Positions 1 through 5,696 of a stretch of 10,051 bases of DNA are shown here, piece after piece. The stretch is from Polynucleobacter meluiroseus. GTDB taxonomy: Bacteria; Pseudomonadota; Gammaproteobacteria; Burkholderiales; Burkholderiaceae. Below the pieces are notes generated by a model. The model saw only the letters and a program-made list of their open reading frames with translations. It was not told the origin of the DNA and did no database searches. Each line of letters opens with the position of its first letter. Within the stretch, counting starts at the first letter, position 1. The translations under genes and the position numbers were made by a program. The stretch is taken from positions 1 through 10,051 of the forward strand of contig CAMBJN010000038.1 of assembly GCA_945867755.1 (NCBI GenBank), written 5' to 3'.

Positions 1-669
1 GATTGGCAGGTAAGCTTCCAAAAAAGCATCTCCGACCGAGCGAGTCATAGCGAAGCTTTGATCAAAGCCTAACTCACTGAAGTCATCATAAAAAATACCA
101 CCAATACCACGTGGTTCATCGCGGTGCTTGAGATAAAAATATTCATCACACCACTTTTTAAAGCGCGGATGTAATTCTGTGTTGTATGGATCTAAGACAT
201 CCTTACAAGTTTGATGAAAATGTTTGCAATCAGCTTCATCACCATAGTAGGGAGTTAAGTCCATACCACCACCAAACCACCAAACAGGATCTTTACCTTC
301 TGCTTGAGCAATAAAGCAGCGAACATTCAGGTGAACAGTCGGGATGTGTGGATTGCGTGGGTGAAATACCAGTGACACGCCCATGGCTTCGAAAGCTCTG
401 CCAGTCAACTCTGGTCGATGGGAGGTCGCCGAGGGCGGCATTGAATCACCGCGAACATGAGAAAAACCAACGCCGCCCCGTTCCAAAATACTACCTTCCT
501 CAAGAATCATGGAGCGACCATCCCCCTTGAGTTTTGCATCGGCTGGTTTTGTCCAAGAGTCTGTAGCAAAAGTTTTTCCATCAACCGCACTCATACCCGC
601 AGTGATGCGATCTTGTAAACCTAAAAAGTATTGACGAATTTGATCGACGTTAATGATTGCGTTTGGCAT
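1..669 (-). CDS. hemF: Oxygen-dependent coproporphyrinogen III oxidase HemF (3' end outside window)
   Basis: The reverse strand is open from an ATG at 669 to the window edge, giving 223 codons without a stop. HemF is a cytoplasmic enzyme that uses O2 to decarboxylate two propionate side chains of coproporphyrinogen III, giving protoporphyrinogen IX for haem. Visible family hallmarks are DSW (residues 37-39), the HRPELTGR...FEAMGVSL block (84-100), HPRNPHIPT leading into HxNVR (103-117), WWFGGGMDLTPYYG (130-143), KWCDEYFYLKHR and RGIGGIFYDD. The family is about 300 residues long, so roughly the last 80 are missing, including the C-terminal part of the active site. The start matches the family N-terminus; the next Met is residue 26, too far inside. 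It lies 16 bases after purD and has no clear Shine-Dalgarno, so it is probably co-transcribed and perhaps translationally dependent on purD. No frameshift is seen. Confidence 0.95.
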   Translation of the reverse strand, partial: MPNAIINVDQIRQYFLGLQDRITAGMSAVDGKTFATDSWTKPADAKLKGDGRSMILEEGSILERGGVGFSHVRGDSMPPSATSHRPELTGRAFEAMGVSLVFHPRNPHIPTVHLNVRCFIAQAEGKDPVWWFGGGMDLTPYYGDEADCKHFHQTCKDVLDPYNTELHPRFKKWCDEYFYLKHRDEPRGIGGIFYDDFSELGFDQSFAMTRSVGDAFLEAYLPI

Positions 670-685
670 AAGGGTTCTAATCTGA

Positions 686-1960
686 TTAAAGTGCACGGTA
701 ACCGATGTCGCGACGGAACTGTGCGCCATCAAATTGAATATGGTCTAGATGCGCATAAGCTTTTTGTTGAGCACCTTTTGTGGTGTGATCCAAACCAACC
801 ACGCACAACACTCGACCACCAGATGTTTTGAGCACGCCATTATCCATTGTGGTGCCAGCATGGAAAGTCACATGATCAACATCGTCTGCAGGAATGCCTG
901 TGATCACATCTCCTTTGCGCGGAGTCTCAGGATAGTTATGCGCAGCCATCACCACACCCAAAGCAATTCGGCTGTCCCATTCTAATTCCACTTGATCAAG
1001 CTTGCCGTCTACTGCAGCATCTAGAGCAAGTAAGAAGTCGCTCTTCAAGCGAGCCATGATTGGTTGTGTTTCAGGGTCACCCATGCGGCAGTTGAATTCC
1101 AAGGTTTTAACTTGGCATTTGTCATCGATCATCAATCCTGCATACAAGAAGCCGGTGAATGGAATGCCATCAGCGGCCATACCCTTCACAGTCGGCATAA
1201 TGATTTCTCGTAAAGCGCGAGCGTGTATTTCTGGTGTGACCACTGGTGCTGGTGAGTAAGCGCCCATGCCGCCAGTGTTAGGGCCTTGATCAGCATCCAG
1301 TAAGCGCTTGTGATCTTGGCTGGTGGCCAAGGTCAAAACATTTTTACCATCGACCATCACAATGAAGCTGGCTTCTTCACCTTGTAAAAATTCTTCTATC
1401 ACCACTCTGGCGCCAGCATCATCTAATTTGTTATCAGACAACATCATGTCAACCGCGCCATGGGCTTCTTCGAGAGTCATTGCAACTACCACGCCTTTGC
1501 CTGCAGCTAAACCATCTGCCTTGATCACAATCGGCGCACCTTTGACATCAATGTATGCGTGTGCTTCTTGGATATTTGAAAATGTTTGATACTCAGCAGT
1601 TGGGATTTGATGACGTTTCATAAACACTTTAGCAAAATCTTTTGAAGACTCAAGTTGGGCCGCTTTTTGAGTGGGCCCAAAAATACGCAAACTTTGCCCT
1701 CTGAAAATGTCCACAATGCCACCAGCCAGTGGTGCTTCAGGACCAACCACGGTTAAGTAGATTTTTTCTTCCTTGGCAAATGCGGCCAAGGCATTCAAAT
1801 CAGTGACGTTGAGGTTCTCAATACCCATGTTTTTGGCGGCAGCTGTGGCTGTTCCGCCATTACCTGGCGCCACAAATACTTTTTGTACTTTTGGAGACTG
1901 AGCTAATTTCCATGCAAGAGCATGCTCACGACCACCAGATCCAATCACTAAAATTTTCAT
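686..1960 (-). CDS. purD: Phosphoribosylamine--glycine ligase (GAR synthetase) PurD
   Basis: A complete 424-residue protein of normal family length. PurD joins glycine to 5-phosphoribosylamine with ATP, giving GAR, the second step of de novo purine synthesis in the cytoplasm. The N-terminal domain opens with the nucleotide-binding turn GSGGREHA (7-14). The ATP-grasp fold follows, with KADGLAAGKG (147-156), the SQDHKR segment (214-219), DQGPNTGGMGAYSP (223-236) and the metal/ATP-binding EFNCRMGDPETQ (288-299). A C-terminal GAR-C domain ends in GYRAL. All signature residues look intact. The ATG at 1960 is the family start (MKILVIGSGG). The upstream Shine-Dalgarno is weak (GAAAG). It lies 67 bases after yebC on the same strand, and I see no terminator hairpin in that gap, so yebC-purD-hemF is probably one transcript. 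Pairing with hemF is physical only; the two pathways differ. Confidence 0.97.
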   Translation of the reverse strand: MKILVIGSGGREHALAWKLAQSPKVQKVFVAPGNGGTATAAAKNMGIENLNVTDLNALAAFAKEEKIYLTVVGPEAPLAGGIVDIFRGQSLRIFGPTQKAAQLESSKDFAKVFMKRHQIPTAEYQTFSNIQEAHAYIDVKGAPIVIKADGLAAGKGVVVAMTLEEAHGAVDMMLSDNKLDDAGARVVIEEFLQGEEASFIVMVDGKNVLTLATSQDHKRLLDADQGPNTGGMGAYSPAPVVTPEIHARALREIIMPTVKGMAADGIPFTGFLYAGLMIDDKCQVKTLEFNCRMGDPETQPIMARLKSDFLLALDAAVDGKLDQVELEWDSRIALGVVMAAHNYPETPRKGDVITGIPADDVDHVTFHAGTTMDNGVLKTSGGRVLCVVGLDHTTKGAQQKAYAHLDHIQFDGAQFRRDIGYRAL

Positions 1961-2027
1961 AAGAAACTTTCAAAACCTCATTTAATATTTATTCAATCAA
2001 GCTGACGAATGCTTATCAACTCAACAG

Positions 2028-2750
2028 TTATTCCATGGATGCGTTGGTGAAGACTTCTTGCACATCATCCAATGACTCTAGAGCATCCAATAGTTTTTGC
2101 ATTTTGATGGCATCCTCACCTGATAAGTCACTCTCGGCATCGGGGCGCATCGTGACTTCACCTAATTCTGGAGAAAAACCTTTGGCGATTAAAGCACCCT
2201 TGATTTCTAAAAATTCATAAGGAGGCGTCACAACTTCAATTGAGCCATCTTCTTGAGGAATCACATCAATGGCACCTGCTTCTAGAGCGGCTTCCATCAA
2301 AACATCTTCAGAAGTACCTGGCGCAAAAAACATGCGACCGCAATGCTTGAATAAAAAAGCTACTGAGCCATCGCTCCCTAAATTACCACCATGCTTGGTG
2401 AATGCGTGGCGAACTTCTGCCACCGTTCGAGTTCTGTTATCAGTCAAGGCATCCACAATCACAGCAGCACCATTTAGACCATAACCTTCATAACGTATTT
2501 CTTCGTAGTTAACACCTTCTAAGGATCCTGTGCCACGTTGAACCGCACGTTGTACGTTATCGCTGGGCATATTGGAGTCTTTGGCTTTATCAATCGCCAA
2601 ACGCAAACGCGGATTGGTTGCAATATCGCCGCCGCCCATTTTTGCAGCCACAGTGATTTCACGGATCAATTTTGTCCAAATTTTGCCGCGCTTCTCGTCT
2701 TGGCGTCCTTTGCGATGCTGAATATTGGCCCATTTGGAATGACCGGCCAT
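2028..2750 (-). CDS. yebC: YebC/PmpR (TACO1-like) family protein
   Basis: A complete 240-residue protein of standard family length. The N-terminus MAGHSKWANIQHRKGRQD and the following EKRGKIWTKLIREI are the family signature. NPRLRLAIDKAKDSNMP (46-62) and the RYEGYGLNGAAVIVDALTDNR block identify domains 1 and 2, and the acidic tail is also typical. The family has long been annotated as DNA-binding regulators (PmpR). More recent work treats bacterial YebC and mitochondrial TACO1 as ribosome-associated factors that help translate proline-rich stretches. The sequence here does not decide between these roles. The start is firm: a good Shine-Dalgarno (GGGAG, 2756-2760 on the reverse strand) lies 5 bases upstream of the ATG. 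It is the first gene of the leftward yebC-purD-hemF cluster and divergent from qor. The ruvC neighbour seen in many other bacteria is absent here. Confidence 0.96.
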   Translation of the reverse strand: MAGHSKWANIQHRKGRQDEKRGKIWTKLIREITVAAKMGGGDIATNPRLRLAIDKAKDSNMPSDNVQRAVQRGTGSLEGVNYEEIRYEGYGLNGAAVIVDALTDNRTRTVAEVRHAFTKHGGNLGSDGSVAFLFKHCGRMFFAPGTSEDVLMEAALEAGAIDVIPQEDGSIEVVTPPYEFLEIKGALIAKGFSPELGEVTMRPDAESDLSGEDAIKMQKLLDALESLDDVQEVFTNASME

Positions 2751-2773
2751 AAAGACTCCCTGAATAATTTTTA

Positions 2774-2809
2774 TTGAAGAATTGCTATATATTTAGCTAA
2801 GATTGTAAT
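2774..2809 (+). promoter_or_regulatory. Candidate promoter for qor
   Basis: In the 138-base gap between divergent yebC and qor, TTGAAG (2774-2779), 18 bases, then TAAGAT (2798-2803) resembles a sigma70 promoter. An overlapping alternative is TTGCTA (2782-2787) with TGTAAT (2804-2809), spacing 16. Each hexamer matches the consensus at four or five positions. On the opposite strand, TTGCCT (complement of 2813-2818) with 17-base spacing to TAAATA (complement of 2790-2795) could serve yebC. If so, the two promoters overlap back to back. All are weak matches in AT-rich sequence. Confidence 0.3.
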
Positions 2810-2877
2810 TTTAGGCAAATTAGCGCCTGATTAGCCAAAAAACTCAAAAATTAAGCAAAAAACAACTAAATAAAAAT

Positions 2878-2882
2878 AGGAG
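2878..2882 (+). promoter_or_regulatory. Shine-Dalgarno that decides the qor start
   Basis: AGGAG lies 6 bases before the ATG at 2889 but only 3 bases before the in-frame GTG at 2886. The normal spacing selects ATG 2889 as the start of qor. Confidence 0.75.
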
Positions 2883-2888
2883 ACAGTG

Positions 2889-3878
2889 ATGAGTGTGATT
2901 CAGTCAAAAGCCATCAAAATGATGCAAGTGGGCGGTCCCGAGGTTTTGCAGTGGGTTGATATTGAGGTTGCAGCTCCAGGCCCGGATGAAGTGAGAGTGG
3001 TTCATGAGGCCATTGGCTTGAACTTCATTGATGTTTATTTCCGCAAAGGTGTTTATCCACAACCATTGCCTGGCTGGCTTGGCATGGAAGCTGCTGGTGT
3101 GATTGAATCAGTTGGTTCAAATGTGAAACATGTCAAAGCAGGTGATCGCGTTGCTTATGCAGGCAAACCTGCGGGAGCATATTCGCAAGTGCGCGTGATG
3201 CCAGCAGAAATTTTGGTGAAGCTACCTGATGCCATTTCATTTGAAATGGGTGCAGCCATGATGTTGCAGGGATTGACCGTTAACTATTTGCTGACTGATA
3301 GCTACAAAGTAAAAGCAGGCGACACGGTTTTATTCCATGCCGCTGCTGGTGGAGTTGGTTTGATTGCGATGCAGTGGCTCAAATTATTGGGTGCTACAGT
3401 GATTGGCACAGTGGGCTCAGAAGAAAAAGCGGCCTTAGCAAAATCATATGGTTGTGATCACACGATTTTGTACGCGAAGGAAGATTTCGTGGCGCGCACC
3501 AAAGAGTTGACCAACGGTAAAGGTGTGAACGTTGTGTATGACTCAATTGGTAAAGATACTTTTATACAATCATTGGATTGCATAAAGCCACGCGGCATGA
3601 TGGTGACCTATGGCAATGCCTCAGGTCCTGTACCGCCGATCGATATCGGTATTTTGGGTATCAAAGGCTCGCTGAAGTTAACCAGACCAACTGTGATGAC
3701 CTATGCTCACGACAGAAGTTTGTTAGAGCCAATGTCTGCTGAATTGTTCGACAAGGTGATCAGCGGCAAAATCAAAATTGAAATCAACCAGCGCTATCAA
3801 CTTCAAGATGCGGCGCAAGCTCATCGTGATTTAGAGGATCGTAAAACCACAGGATCAACGATCTTTTTGCCTAGATAA
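2889..3878 (+). CDS. qor: Zinc-free NADPH:quinone oxidoreductase (Qor family, MDR superfamily)
   Basis: A 329-residue protein from ATG 2889, matching the length of E. coli QorA (327). It is a cytoplasmic medium-chain dehydrogenase/reductase that reduces quinones with NADPH. The GroES-like N-terminal domain carries GGPEVLQ (15-21), LNFIDVYFRKGVYP (44-57), LGMEAAGVIESVG (64-76) and KAGDRVAY (83-90). The Rossmann domain carries HAAAGGVGLIA (150-160), the nucleotide-binding loop, then GTVGSEEK. The later YDSIGKDT, KGSLKLTRP and the ending in GSTIFLP all fit the QorA subgroup. The zinc ligands of alcohol dehydrogenases are absent, as expected. The next gene follows after 36 bases with no terminator, so the two probably form an operon. 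The physiological quinone substrate cannot be read from sequence. The closest alternative is another zeta-crystallin-like MDR reductase. Confidence 0.9.
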   Translation: MSVIQSKAIKMMQVGGPEVLQWVDIEVAAPGPDEVRVVHEAIGLNFIDVYFRKGVYPQPLPGWLGMEAAGVIESVGSNVKHVKAGDRVAYAGKPAGAYSQVRVMPAEILVKLPDAISFEMGAAMMLQGLTVNYLLTDSYKVKAGDTVLFHAAAGGVGLIAMQWLKLLGATVIGTVGSEEKAALAKSYGCDHTILYAKEDFVARTKELTNGKGVNVVYDSIGKDTFIQSLDCIKPRGMMVTYGNASGPVPPIDIGILGIKGSLKLTRPTVMTYAHDRSLLEPMSAELFDKVISGKIKIEINQRYQLQDAAQAHRDLEDRKTTGSTIFLPR

Positions 3879-3914
3879 AAATAACTTCAAGCATTGATAA
3901 AGGGTTTTAATTAG

Positions 3915-4793
3915 ATGAGCACGATTGCATTTATTGGATTAGGCAATATGGGCCGTCCTATGGCAGGCTTTTTATTAAAAGCAGGTCATCAACTGCGCGT
4001 TTACGCAAGACGTCCTGAGGTTTTTCAAAATGAAGCAAAACATTTGATTGAGGCGGGGGCTGTTGCCTGCTCAACTCCTGCAGAAGCTGCGCAAGGTGCT
4101 GATTACATCATCACCAATGTGATGGGCACCCAGGATGTGGCAGATGTGTTGCACGCTGGGACTGATGCAGTCATTCAAACAGCTAAGCCTGGAGCTATTT
4201 GTATTGATCACAGTACGATTGATCCTCAGGGCGCCAAAGACATAGCTGCAATCATGGTCACCAAGGGTGTGGCTTATGTCGATGCACCCGTGAGTGGCGG
4301 CGTCAAAGCTGCCACCGAGGGTACTTTGGTCATGATGATGGGTGGTGCCAATCAAGATGTGGCAAAAGTAAAAGAAATTGTTAAAAACTATGCCAAGACC
4401 ATCACGCACATTGGCGGAGTAGGTCATGGCCAAGTGGCAAAGTTATGCAATCAGATTGCCCAGGTGATCAACATCCAAGGCGTTGCTGAATCTATGCGTT
4501 TTGCAGAAGCGAATGGCGCTGATTTACAAAAAGTATTTGAGGCAATTTCTGGCGGCATGGCTGGTAGCCGGATGCTAGATTTGATGGGCCCGAAGATGGT
4601 GTCAAGAGACTTCAAAGCTGGCATTGAAGCAAGGCTTCACGCCAAGGATTTTTTCTTGGTCAAAGATGCTGCAACAAAAAGCCATTTAGATATGCCAGCC
4701 CTACAAACAGTGGCTGTACAGCTTGAGAAATTAATGGAGTTTGGTTGGGGCCGCGATGACACTTCTTCACTTCTAAAGGTACTTGAGGCATAA
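3915..4793 (+). CDS. NAD(P)-dependent 3-hydroxyisobutyrate dehydrogenase-family reductase, GarR/GlxR-like
   Basis: A complete 292-residue beta-hydroxyacid dehydrogenase. The N-terminal Rossmann motif is FIGLGNMGRPMAGFLLKAG (6-24). Substrate binding uses DAPVSGGVKAATEGTL (123-138, core SGG 127-129). The catalytic motif is GVGHGQVAKLCNQ (168-180), with Lys176 and Asn179 in the expected places. The C-terminal all-helical domain includes GGMAGSRMLD (213-222) and LHAKDFFL (241-248). Overall it resembles tartronate semialdehyde reductase (GarR/GlxR) more than the valine-pathway enzyme. However, no glyoxylate carboligase, hydroxypyruvate isomerase or glycerate kinase gene is nearby, so substrate is left open and no symbol is given. 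An AAAGGG (3899-3904) lies 10 bases before the ATG. It probably shares a transcript with qor. Its last codons carry the likely promoter of the downstream tRNA. Confidence 0.88.
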   Translation: MSTIAFIGLGNMGRPMAGFLLKAGHQLRVYARRPEVFQNEAKHLIEAGAVACSTPAEAAQGADYIITNVMGTQDVADVLHAGTDAVIQTAKPGAICIDHSTIDPQGAKDIAAIMVTKGVAYVDAPVSGGVKAATEGTLVMMMGGANQDVAKVKEIVKNYAKTITHIGGVGHGQVAKLCNQIAQVINIQGVAESMRFAEANGADLQKVFEAISGGMAGSRMLDLMGPKMVSRDFKAGIEARLHAKDFFLVKDAATKSHLDMPALQTVAVQLEKLMEFGWGRDDTSSLLKVLEA

Positions 4794-4794
4794 T
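4766..4794 (+). promoter_or_regulatory. Candidate tRNA-Leu promoter inside the end of the upstream gene
   Basis: TTCACT (4766-4771), exactly 17 bases, then CATAAT (4789-4794), matching TTGACA/TATAAT at four and five positions. The -10 overlaps the TAA stop (4791-4793) of the reductase gene. Transcription would begin near 4801, about 43 bases before the tRNA. Nothing better is seen in the 50-base gap. Co-transcription with the reductase is the alternative. Confidence 0.4.
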
Positions 4795-4812
4795 GGCGGT
4801 CTTGTTTGCAAT

Positions 4813-4826
4813 TCACTGAAAAGTGA
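4813..4826 (+). other. Small GAAA-tetraloop hairpin in the tRNA-Leu 5' leader
   Basis: TCACT-GAAA-AGTGA is a perfect 5-bp stem closed by a GNRA-type loop. It lies 20 bases after the reductase stop and 17 bases before the tRNA. No T-run follows, so it is not a standard terminator. It may protect or shape the pre-tRNA leader, or be chance. Confidence 0.4.
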
Positions 4827-4843
4827 TGAGCAACAACACACAT

Positions 4844-4929
4844 GCCGTGGTGGTGAAATTGGTAGACACAGGAGACTCAAAATCTCCCGCCCAAAAGGTG
4901 TGACGGTTCGAGTCCGTCCCGCGGCACCA
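4844..4929 (+). tRNA. tRNA-Leu (anticodon CAA, reads UUG)
   Basis: An 86-base type II tRNA folds cleanly by eye. The acceptor stem GCCGTGG pairs with CCGCGGC (one T-G pair), followed by A and an encoded CCA. The D arm contains GGTAGACA. The anticodon stem GGAGA/TCTCC encloses the seven-base loop CTCAAAA, giving anticodon CAA. A long variable arm (CGCCCAAAAGGTG region) is typical of leucine tRNAs. The T arm is GACGG-TTCGAGT-CCGTC. The long variable arm with a CAA anticodon makes the leucine identity firm. Confidence 0.97.
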
Positions 4930-4953
4930 GACTTAATTCTGGTTCTTTAATTT
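4926..4953 (+). terminator. Weak candidate terminator after tRNA-Leu
   Basis: ACCAGA (4926-4931) and TCTGGT (4938-4943) form a 6-bp stem with a CTTAAT loop, followed by the T-rich TTCTTTAATTTC. The stem starts within the tRNA CCA end, is short, and lacks an unbroken T-run. It could act as an inefficient intrinsic terminator or as a 3'-trailer structure. Confidence 0.3.
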
Positions 4954-4982
4954 CGGTTCTTAAATCCCAATTCTTAGCTTCT
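4941..4982 (+). repeat. Imperfect 14-base tandem repeat downstream of tRNA-Leu
   Basis: Three units in 14-base register: GGTTCTTTAATTTC, GGTTCTTAAATCCC and AATTCTTAGCTTCT. Units 1 and 2 agree at 11 of 14 positions and units 2 and 3 at 8 of 14. TTCTT recurs at 4943, 4957 and 4971. It lies between the tRNA and the convergent small ORF. Confidence 0.45.
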
Positions 4983-4989
4983 TAAAGAT

Positions 4990-5211
4990 TTACTCAAAAA
5001 GTTTTTTGGCGTTCGCCAGCGCCCAATCTTTCAAATCAACATTTTCTGGCTTTGAAAGTTCAGCGTGTAATTGATCATGAAATTCAATTTCACCATCTTC
5101 GCGCAATTTTAGAGGTAGCTCTTCCCCGCTATCGGGTAAGCGATCGGATACCTGACTGATCAAGTCTAAAAGACGCTCGGCCTTTGTATAGAAATCGTCC
5201 ATCGCGTCCAT
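4990..5211 (-). CDS. Hypothetical small acidic protein, function unknown
   Basis: I do not recognise this 73-residue protein. It is strongly acidic (19 Asp/Glu against 9 Lys/Arg). It begins MDAMDDFYTKAERLLDLISQ, a likely amphipathic helix, has a loop with PDSGEELP (26-33), then an EIEFHDQLHAEL segment and a C-terminal helix ending AKKLFE. There is no signal peptide, membrane segment or Cys/metal motif, so it is probably cytoplasmic. Coding is plausible because the helices are well patterned and no other gene overlaps it, but composition alone does not prove it. Start choice is open between Met1 (5211) and Met4 (5202); neither has a Shine-Dalgarno. It is divergent from the winged-helix gene across 109 bases and convergent with tRNA-Leu. 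Confidence 0.65.
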   Translation of the reverse strand: MDAMDDFYTKAERLLDLISQVSDRLPDSGEELPLKLREDGEIEFHDQLHAELSKPENVDLKDWALANAKKLFE

Positions 5212-5214
5212 TTA

Positions 5215-5231
5215 TTTATATTTTATATAAA
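5215..5231. promoter_or_regulatory. AT-rich 17-base palindrome in a divergent promoter region
   Basis: TTTATAT-TTT-ATATAAA is a perfect 7-bp inverted repeat. It lies 4-20 bases upstream of the 5211 start, inside the gap shared with the winged-helix gene. On the reverse strand it also supplies TATAAA boxes that could be the -10 element of the small acidic ORF. A dimeric regulator bound here would block that promoter. It consists only of A and T, so chance is a real possibility. Confidence 0.35.
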
Positions 5232-5306
5232 TTGAAAACCAAATATTAACACCTGGCTTGTTCATACAGTATTAGACTTTTTCTTTCAATTAGCTTACAG
5301 GGGCAG

Positions 5307-5312
5307 TAGAAT
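5307..5312 (+). promoter_or_regulatory. Candidate -10 box placing transcription at the winged-helix start codon
   Basis: TAGAAT ends 8 bases before the ATG at 5321, so transcription would start at about 5319-5321 and the mRNA would be leaderless or nearly so. The matching -35 is poor (TTTCAA, 5284-5289, 17-base spacing). An AGGGG at 5299-5303 is 17 bases from the ATG, too far to act as a Shine-Dalgarno. Confidence 0.35.
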
Positions 5313-5320
5313 AAAAAACT

Positions 5321-5659
5321 ATGCATATCAATCAGAAAATTCGCCAATACTTGCTTTACTTAAAGCAGTGCGATGTTTTAGATGCTAAATATAAGCTTGA
5401 TGATATTGAGATCAAGTTACTAAACGAGATTGCCTATGCTCTGTTGGCCGAGAGTTCTCTAACAGTATCTTGTGCTTTAGCACTGAAGCAAATAGCATCT
5501 CCTGCTACTTTGCATGCTGCCATGAAGCGTTTGATTGCTAAAAATTTAATTTTGCAAATTCCTGCAAAAGATTCGCGCACAAAATATCTTGATTTGAGTA
5601 AGTCGGGTTGGAAGAGATATTCTGAGCATGCTGATATTTTGGTGGCCGCTGACAAATAA
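5321..5659 (+). CDS. Small winged-helix (MarR-like) DNA-binding protein
   Basis: A 112-residue protein. Residues 1-45 are helical (IRQYLLYLKQ, then LDDIEIKLLNEIAYALLAE). Residues 50-77 form a helix-turn-helix, with SPATLHAAMKRLIAKNLI (60-77) as the putative recognition helix. QIPAKDSRTKYLDLSKSG (79-96) fits a beta-hairpin wing, and a C-terminal helix follows. This matches the short MarR-like winged-helix proteins common in Burkholderiales. The ligand and target are unknown. An in-frame TAA at 5312-5314 excludes an upstream start, so 5321 is the first possible ATG, although it has no Shine-Dalgarno. It is divergent from the small acidic ORF, an obvious candidate target, and lies 37 bases before rlmJ on the same strand with no terminator between. 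It may regulate that operon, itself included; this is inference from position. Confidence 0.8.
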   Translation: MHINQKIRQYLLYLKQCDVLDAKYKLDDIEIKLLNEIAYALLAESSLTVSCALALKQIASPATLHAAMKRLIAKNLILQIPAKDSRTKYLDLSKSGWKRYSEHADILVAADK

Positions 5660-5696
5660 GCAGTTCATTTTTTTAATTTAATCTAAAAAACTCCCA

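Noticed and set aside
348..530. Rightward 60-codon open frame
   Set aside because: It lies entirely antisense to hemF, whose protein match is strong and continuous across the region.
1..669. hemF as a broken or frameshifted gene
   Set aside because: The frame is continuous with intact motifs to base 1; it is simply cut by the window edge.
1961..2027. Terminator or RNA between yebC and purD
   Set aside because: I found no stable hairpin or T-run and no recognisable riboswitch in these 67 bases.
2811..2836. TTAGC-type repeats (TTAGCGCC, TTAGCC) near the yebC/qor promoters as an operator
   Set aside because: The units are short and unequal, and do not form a clear dyad or regular direct repeat.
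2886..2888. GTG as the start of qor
   Set aside because: Only 3 bases from AGGAG; the adjacent in-frame ATG at 2889 has the usual spacing.
4071..4433. Leftward 120-codon open frame inside the reductase gene
   Set aside because: Antisense to a fully supported coding sequence covering its Rossmann and catalytic regions; His/Ser/Cys-rich translation with no domain pattern.
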